Assembly (NCBI RefSeq): GCF_051014445.1
Contig: NC_135143.1
Location: forward strand, 3,782,001 to 3,846,000
DNA from: Colletes latitarsis
Taxonomy: Eukaryota; Arthropoda; Insecta; Hymenoptera; Colletidae
DNA length: 64,000 nucleotides
Direction of reading: 5' to 3'
Part shown: in pieces, positions 59,393 through 64,000 of the stretch
Numbering within the stretch: the first letter of the stretch is position 1
Layout of the letters: every line of letters starts with the position of its first letter
Program-made: the position numbers and the translations under genes
The notes under the pieces: model-generated
The model's database searches: none
What the model was told of the DNA's origin: nothing
What the model saw: only the letters and a program-made list of their open reading frames with translations

Positions 59393-60159
59393 CGTTTTAC
59401 CAAAAAATGAACTTTCACATGTCGATTTTTAATCAGTTGGTATTACCTTTCAAATATCTACTGACCTTAAAAATGAAAAAATTGGTAAAATTAATTATAA
59501 ATTATAGTTGTATCGAATTGTTAAAGTTTAACATCTTCAAATGTACGTTTGACGCTTGAAAAATGTACTTTCTTTTTCACGATACTTTGACAATGTCGTT
59601 TAATTTTTTTTCTTCGTTTCTTTTCTAAAATAAACAGCATTATTTTCCATTAAAAAATATTAATTACAGCTGAAATTATTCTATTTAATGTACTAGGAAC
59701 GTAACGTTGAATGTATAATACTATAGAAAATTGTCAATATTTTTACAATTGACAAGAAATATCTTTCGAGTCCTAAGTTGTTCCATGTTCGGACATATTT
59801 CAATGTTTTCGGGATGCTTTCTTTTAGATAATATATAAAAATCATAACCACCTTCGTCCACCTTTTTGAATTATTAATGTTCTACGTTGGACAATTGTCG
59901 GAAGAAACCTAGGAAACAAAGTACAAAGATTTTAAAAAGTTTCGGAGTTACAAGAGAAGGAAATATCAAGAACAGCAACAAATGAAGACATTTTTCACAG
60001 ACTACTATTAACATCTGATCCACTCATATAAACATAAGATTAAAACCATATGAAAGGAGAAAAAAATTATTAGATCCTGAAATTATACAATTACTCAAAT
60101 AAGGGCAGCAGAACTCAGCCCATAATTTCAAAAACCAAATGGTAAGATTGTATCCTCTC
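59393..60159. other. AT-rich intergenic DNA
   Basis: AT-rich downstream of the uncharacterised frame. No recognised feature. Confidence 0.5.
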
Positions 60160-60680
60160 TATACAGGGTGTTCGGCCACTCCTGGGAAAAATTTTAATGG
60201 GAGATCCTAGAGGCCAAAATAAGACGAAAATCAAGAATACTAATTTGTTGATGAAGGTTTCGTTAAAAAATTATTAACGTTTGAAGTTCTGCCTGTACTG
60301 AATTTTTTTTCTAGAAAGTGGATAGGATTTCGGGAGTAGGTCTATTCACCAAAAATTATTGTAATTGAACCCCGCAACTAAAAATAATTTTTCCAGAACG
60401 ATTTGAAATTTTTTAATTTTGTCGAAAAATTTCACACCTTCTCGAATTTTTGTCTCGAAAGTGGGTAGGATTTCAGGGGTATGTATACTCACCAAAAATG
60501 ATTGTAATTGAGCCCCGCAATCAAAAATAATTTTTTCAGAATGATTTGAAATTTTATAATTTAATTTTTTAATGACTTTTGAATGAAGTCAAGAAATTGA
60601 TATTTTTGACTTTCGTCTTGTTTTGGCCTCTAGAATCTCCCATTAAAATTTTTCCCAGGGGTGGTCAAACACCCTTTATA
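60160..60680 (+). mobile_element. CAGGG-TIR element, copy 12 (two monomers)
   Basis: Left TIR, two monomers (about 60298-60420 and 60440-60555) and right TIR whose tip has decayed to ACCCTTTATA. No 375-bp block. Confidence 0.86.
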
Positions 60681-61882
60681 AGTAAATCTAAATAAAAACG
60701 AAAGGTAATACCGCAGAGATGTTTCTAAGATGTTGTAAAGTAAGGCAGGTATAAGGCACAATTTACAGCTTGCAGCAGGGCCTTCATATTTTTTGATTCT
60801 TAGTGCTTTTACATGACAAATGCGAAAAAATATTTTAGTTAGGAATTCTCAAATTTTATTAATTGTTTTCGAAATAAATAATTTTTCATCTAATTAGTTT
60901 AATGCAGATTTATAGTTAATAATGAACTAGATCAACTGATTCATTAAAAAATATACAATTTTTAATAATGACAAATTATTTATGCATTAGTTTCAAGATT
61001 TATTAAATCTAGTAATAAGTCCACCCAAAGTTATACATTATTTATTTTAAAAAATTTGTGGTGTCTGTCACAGTTTCCAAGAAAAAACCGCGCAATTTAG
61101 TAACGCGGTCACCCTGCATTATAGAATAGGGCTGTACAATCAGGCGGGAAAAAAGTGGCAGCTAATTTTTGCAAATTCTATAAGATCAAAGTATCAAATA
61201 CAAGCCTGAAGAGGAATTTTACCGTGATATTGTGGAATATGCAACTTTTTGCTTACTTGTTTGCGATGTATGCATGAAATTTTACATTTTATTTTCAGTA
61301 ATAAATATACCAGTTTACGAACTTATTGGATAACAATCTTTAATATGTTAGTACTCAGAAATGTTCTACTTACTTCCAGGAACAGCATTCATTTTGTAGA
61401 ATTGAAATTGATGCCTTCTAAAAATACTTGTACACTTTCCACTTTACGGTATGCACTGACGCTTACGCTCTCGACAAACGACTGACTAACGAAACCGAAG
61501 TTTGGATTACAATTGCCTTCCAGATATAAAAATATGACTCATTTCATTTTCTCAACCCTAAGGAGACATCATTAAATTGACGATTTTAACAGGTCAAACC
61601 TCCACAGCGAAAAATTATTTTTTGGAGTTTTGGCTACGATTTTGCGATTTGGGACCACTGTGCACTGTGCGGCGATCGAATATTTGCAAAAATATTTCAC
61701 TCTCCGTCTACTTTTTCGTATTCAACGTATAAAAATAACTTCCAGTTCCTATAGTTTATTCGCAATATTGTCTGTTTCTCAATTTGTGATTAGTCTTCGG
61801 CTGGACTTTCTACAGCTTCGAAAATCTTAAAAAAAACTTCCATTGCTAATACAAACTTTAAGAATTCTGTCTGAAATCTAAG
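60681..61882. other. AT-rich intergenic DNA
   Basis: No gene is recognised. TGCGATTTGGGACCACTGTG near 61640 repeats a phrase found at about 4356 in the first GC-rich island. Short plus frames (61249-61485, 61630-61830) are not treated as genes. Confidence 0.4.
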
Positions 61883-62340
61883 TACAGGTAACCCTCCTAT
61901 AACACGATAGATAGGTTCCTAAAAAATGCCGTGTTGTGTGAAACCGTGTTATTCGAGATCCAGAGCCAGTATAAAAAGGGGAGTTACATTCCGAAAGCTT
62001 ATTAAAGACAAATATTTTTTTTAATTCTGCATAAGCAACTTAATTTTTATGTTAAATATAAATGTATGTATAACACAAAACAAAAAATATTATTTTAATT
62101 TAACGCAACCTTAATTTAATAAATTATAATTTGTTTATATATTTTCATGTAAAGCCACTATAGTTCATTGTTCCTTCGCGTCATTATTTCAAGGTAATTT
62201 AGTTTTTAAATATGTTAAGCAAAAATCATGTTATCCAGTGCTGTAGAAGTACAGTGTTATACAAAGGCTTTTCAAATTTTCTTATCGTGTTATAGCGAAA
62301 CCGTATTATAGGATACCGTGTTGTATGAAGGTTACCTGTA
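61883..62340. mobile_element. TA-flanked MITE, TACAGGTAACC family
   Basis: Starts TACAGGTAACCCTCCTATAA and ends with the near reverse complement (TATGAAGGTTACCTGTA). Subterminal AACACGATA phrases also pair. 458 bp with an AT-rich interior and no open frame. The TA edges suggest a Tc1/mariner-type source. Confidence 0.75.
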
Positions 62341-63216
62341 TATGGATAATACACTAAAACTTAGCCACCCGAATCTATTTGCTTTAAGAATAATGGAACA
62401 TGAGCTGAGTTTTCAATTTCCCGAAACAATGTAAATAATGTATTTTATAACCATCACTTTGACAGATTAAATATTACAAAAGGCAAGCTAGTTTTTTAAC
62501 ACCTTCCAAAAATTTCAATAGTATTTTTCTTTAATTTTTAGTATTTGCGATACTAATGTAAAATACGCCACGAATATTCAATTATAGAACCAACAGAGAG
62601 CAATTAATAACTATATACTTTGTTTAAAGGTCTACATTTTCAATCGTATGGAGTTTCAACGATGCAACGATTGTTAAAACGCTAAGCCTTGTTACAGATA
62701 TTCGTTACGACATTTGTTCTCTCATAATTGTTGGAATATTTGATTAATCGCGATTTAATAAAGTTGAAGAGACTTCAATTTACTTGAAGTGGAAGGAACA
62801 CGTAATTCCAGGGTTGCAGTTGAGCCGGTAAATTAGTTGGAGTCGCGTTGTGGTTTCCGGGCCGCGATTATTGTACGGCTTTGCGTGTATGTAAGGTGGG
62901 CTGCGGCGAAACAGGGCGCTCTGTTCAACTCAAAACTTAGGGTATGAGTATAATGGAGCGGCGAGGTGAGCGTGGGTGAGAAGATCCAACGTTAAAGTTG
63001 ACAGGTCAATTCGATTGTTCGATCTACAGAAGAATTACTTCGGTTGATCCCACCACTTGAATCTTCACTGTACTGCTGACATGTTGTCAATCTAATTGTT
63101 GACCATTGATGAACATAAGCTGTTCATTATTGGGCATTGAATGACCAATTAAAATCATTACAAAGTCGAAAATTAAAGTTTTTTTTACAAGGATCTTCTT
63201 AAAATTTGATAGAGTG
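62341..63216. other. Intergenic DNA
   Basis: AT-rich, with a GC-richer patch at about 62800-63000 that shows no recognised frame. Nothing else is annotated. Confidence 0.45.
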
Positions 63217-64000
63217 TACACTCCCAGCCAAAAAGATAGCACATGTGTGCTATCTTTAATTTCTCACTGTCACACGTACAATTTTGGGTTTGTAACGCAT
63301 AATATAGTAAGCTTACGAGCTCAGAACATGCGGATTACTGCAAAAACGTTGCGGCATCACGTTGTTTTGTTTTTCAAAACAGAAACAGTGTTGTATTCTA
63401 GGAACGAAATGATTGCACACTCCGTCTACATGTTTATAAACTGCTCAGTATTTCGCGATCTCTTAGGTTTTCAAGACGCGAAAGTATTGCCTAATAATTT
63501 ACAAGAATGGGACGGGGGGAAAAATTAACGATATCAGAAATAAAGCATATTTTTGAACTGAAAAGGCAAAATTTATCAGTATCTAAAATTTTGAAAATAA
63601 CTAGTAGAAGTCGCAAGGTAGTCCATAATTTACTTAAAGACGTGGAAAATTATGGTAAAAAGAAGAGTAGTGGAAGACCATCATCGTTGTCACAACGGGA
63701 TAAACGAACTGTTTTGCGTATAGCTTCCAATACCCAGTGTACAACAAAACAAATCATGCAAAAGGCTGGCGTGAATGCAAGTGTTTCAAGTGTTCGTCGT
63801 ATATTACAATCATGCAAGCACATTAAAAGACTAAAAATAAAAAAGAAACCTGCATTAACTCCACGGCACAAACAAGAACGTTTACAATTTGCCAAAGATC
63901 GAATACACTGGAAGAAGAAGTGGCGAAAAGTGATATTTTCCGACGAGAAAAAATTTAATTTAGATGGACCTGATGGTTTAAACTATTATTTCCACGATCT
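63217..64000 (+). mobile_element. Tc-type transposon, 5' part, cut by window end
   Basis: TA at 63217-63218 is followed by CACTCCCAGCCAAAAAGATA, close in style to Tc1 ends (CAGTGCTGGCCAAAAAG). Directly after it is a short palindrome, GATAGCACATGTGTGCTATC. Transposase starts 287 bp in. The right end lies beyond the window. Confidence 0.85.
63506..64000 (+). CDS. Tc1/Tc3-type transposase, N-terminal 165 codons
   Basis: Cut-and-paste DDE transposase. From ATG at 63506 the frame is open for 165 codons to the window edge. It has the N-terminal HTH (M-G-R-G-E-K-L, then S-V-S-K-I-L-K-I-T-S-R-S), a G-R-P hook (S-S-G-R-P-S-S), a second HTH (C-T-T-K-Q-I-M-Q-K-A-G) and the first catalytic Asp in F-S-D-E-K-K-F-N-L-D-G-P-D-G. 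No intron interrupts R-K-V-I-F-S-D, unlike the related copy at 48629-49680. No stop or shift is seen, so it may be intact. The start was chosen because M-G-R-G is shared with the other Tc3-like copy. Confidence 0.88.

Noticed and set aside
1..64000. tRNA, rRNA or snRNA genes
   Set aside because: Reading both strands I saw no B-box plus cloverleaf or other conserved RNA gene. A covariance search could still find one.

Overview
This is an AT-rich nuclear window from an insect, most likely a hymenopteran (ant, bee or wasp). The basis is exon-intron structure with GT-AG splice sites, an insect-type kainate receptor, and a load of Tc1/mariner, hAT, Copia, Penelope-like and TTAA/TA miniature transposons. 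I cannot name the species from sequence alone.

One host gene is clearly visible. The last four coding exons of a kainate-type ionotropic glutamate receptor lie on the minus strand at 53090-52892, 50674-50446, 46951-46686 and 45754-45518. All four join in phase and end in TAA. They encode transmembrane segment M3, the second ligand-binding lobe, M4 and a cytoplasmic tail. I found no exon for M1, the pore loop or the first ligand-binding lobe before the window ends at 64000.

The rest is mobile-element debris. The dominant family has long terminal inverted repeats (TIRs) beginning CAGGGTGTTCGGCC and flanked by TA. I count 16 copies or fragments from 407 to 60680. Most carry a variable number of about 140-bp internal monomers and some a 375-bp block. 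One copy is bisected by a decayed Copia-type retrotransposon (6027-8679). Two copies sit in the arms of a 1,055-bp inverted duplication (12885-13939 and 17286-18340).

Other elements are a full-length Tc3-like transposon inside a receptor intron (48358-50155), a second Tc-type transposase that is open up to the window edge (63506-64000), a deleted mariner (28628-29050), a Tc1 fragment (10197-10368), a degraded Jockey-type LINE (18670-20100), a Penelope-like GIY-YIG fragment followed by a hammerhead-like motif (21730-22185), a hAT-like element ending 40 bp past the receptor stop codon (44516-45477), a palindromic TTAA element (50909-51602) and a TA element (61883-62340).

Structural oddities without a family name include a perfect 63-bp palindrome at 22677-22828, two foldback structures (22383-22511 and 43800-44028) and a diverged minisatellite (57480-58035). 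Several GC-rich islands (about 4320-5030, 28020-28600, 34740-35620, 37130-37880, 41060-41630, 58660-59400) stand out from the AT-rich background. They may be promoters, untranslated exons or conserved regulatory DNA, but I recognise no protein in them.
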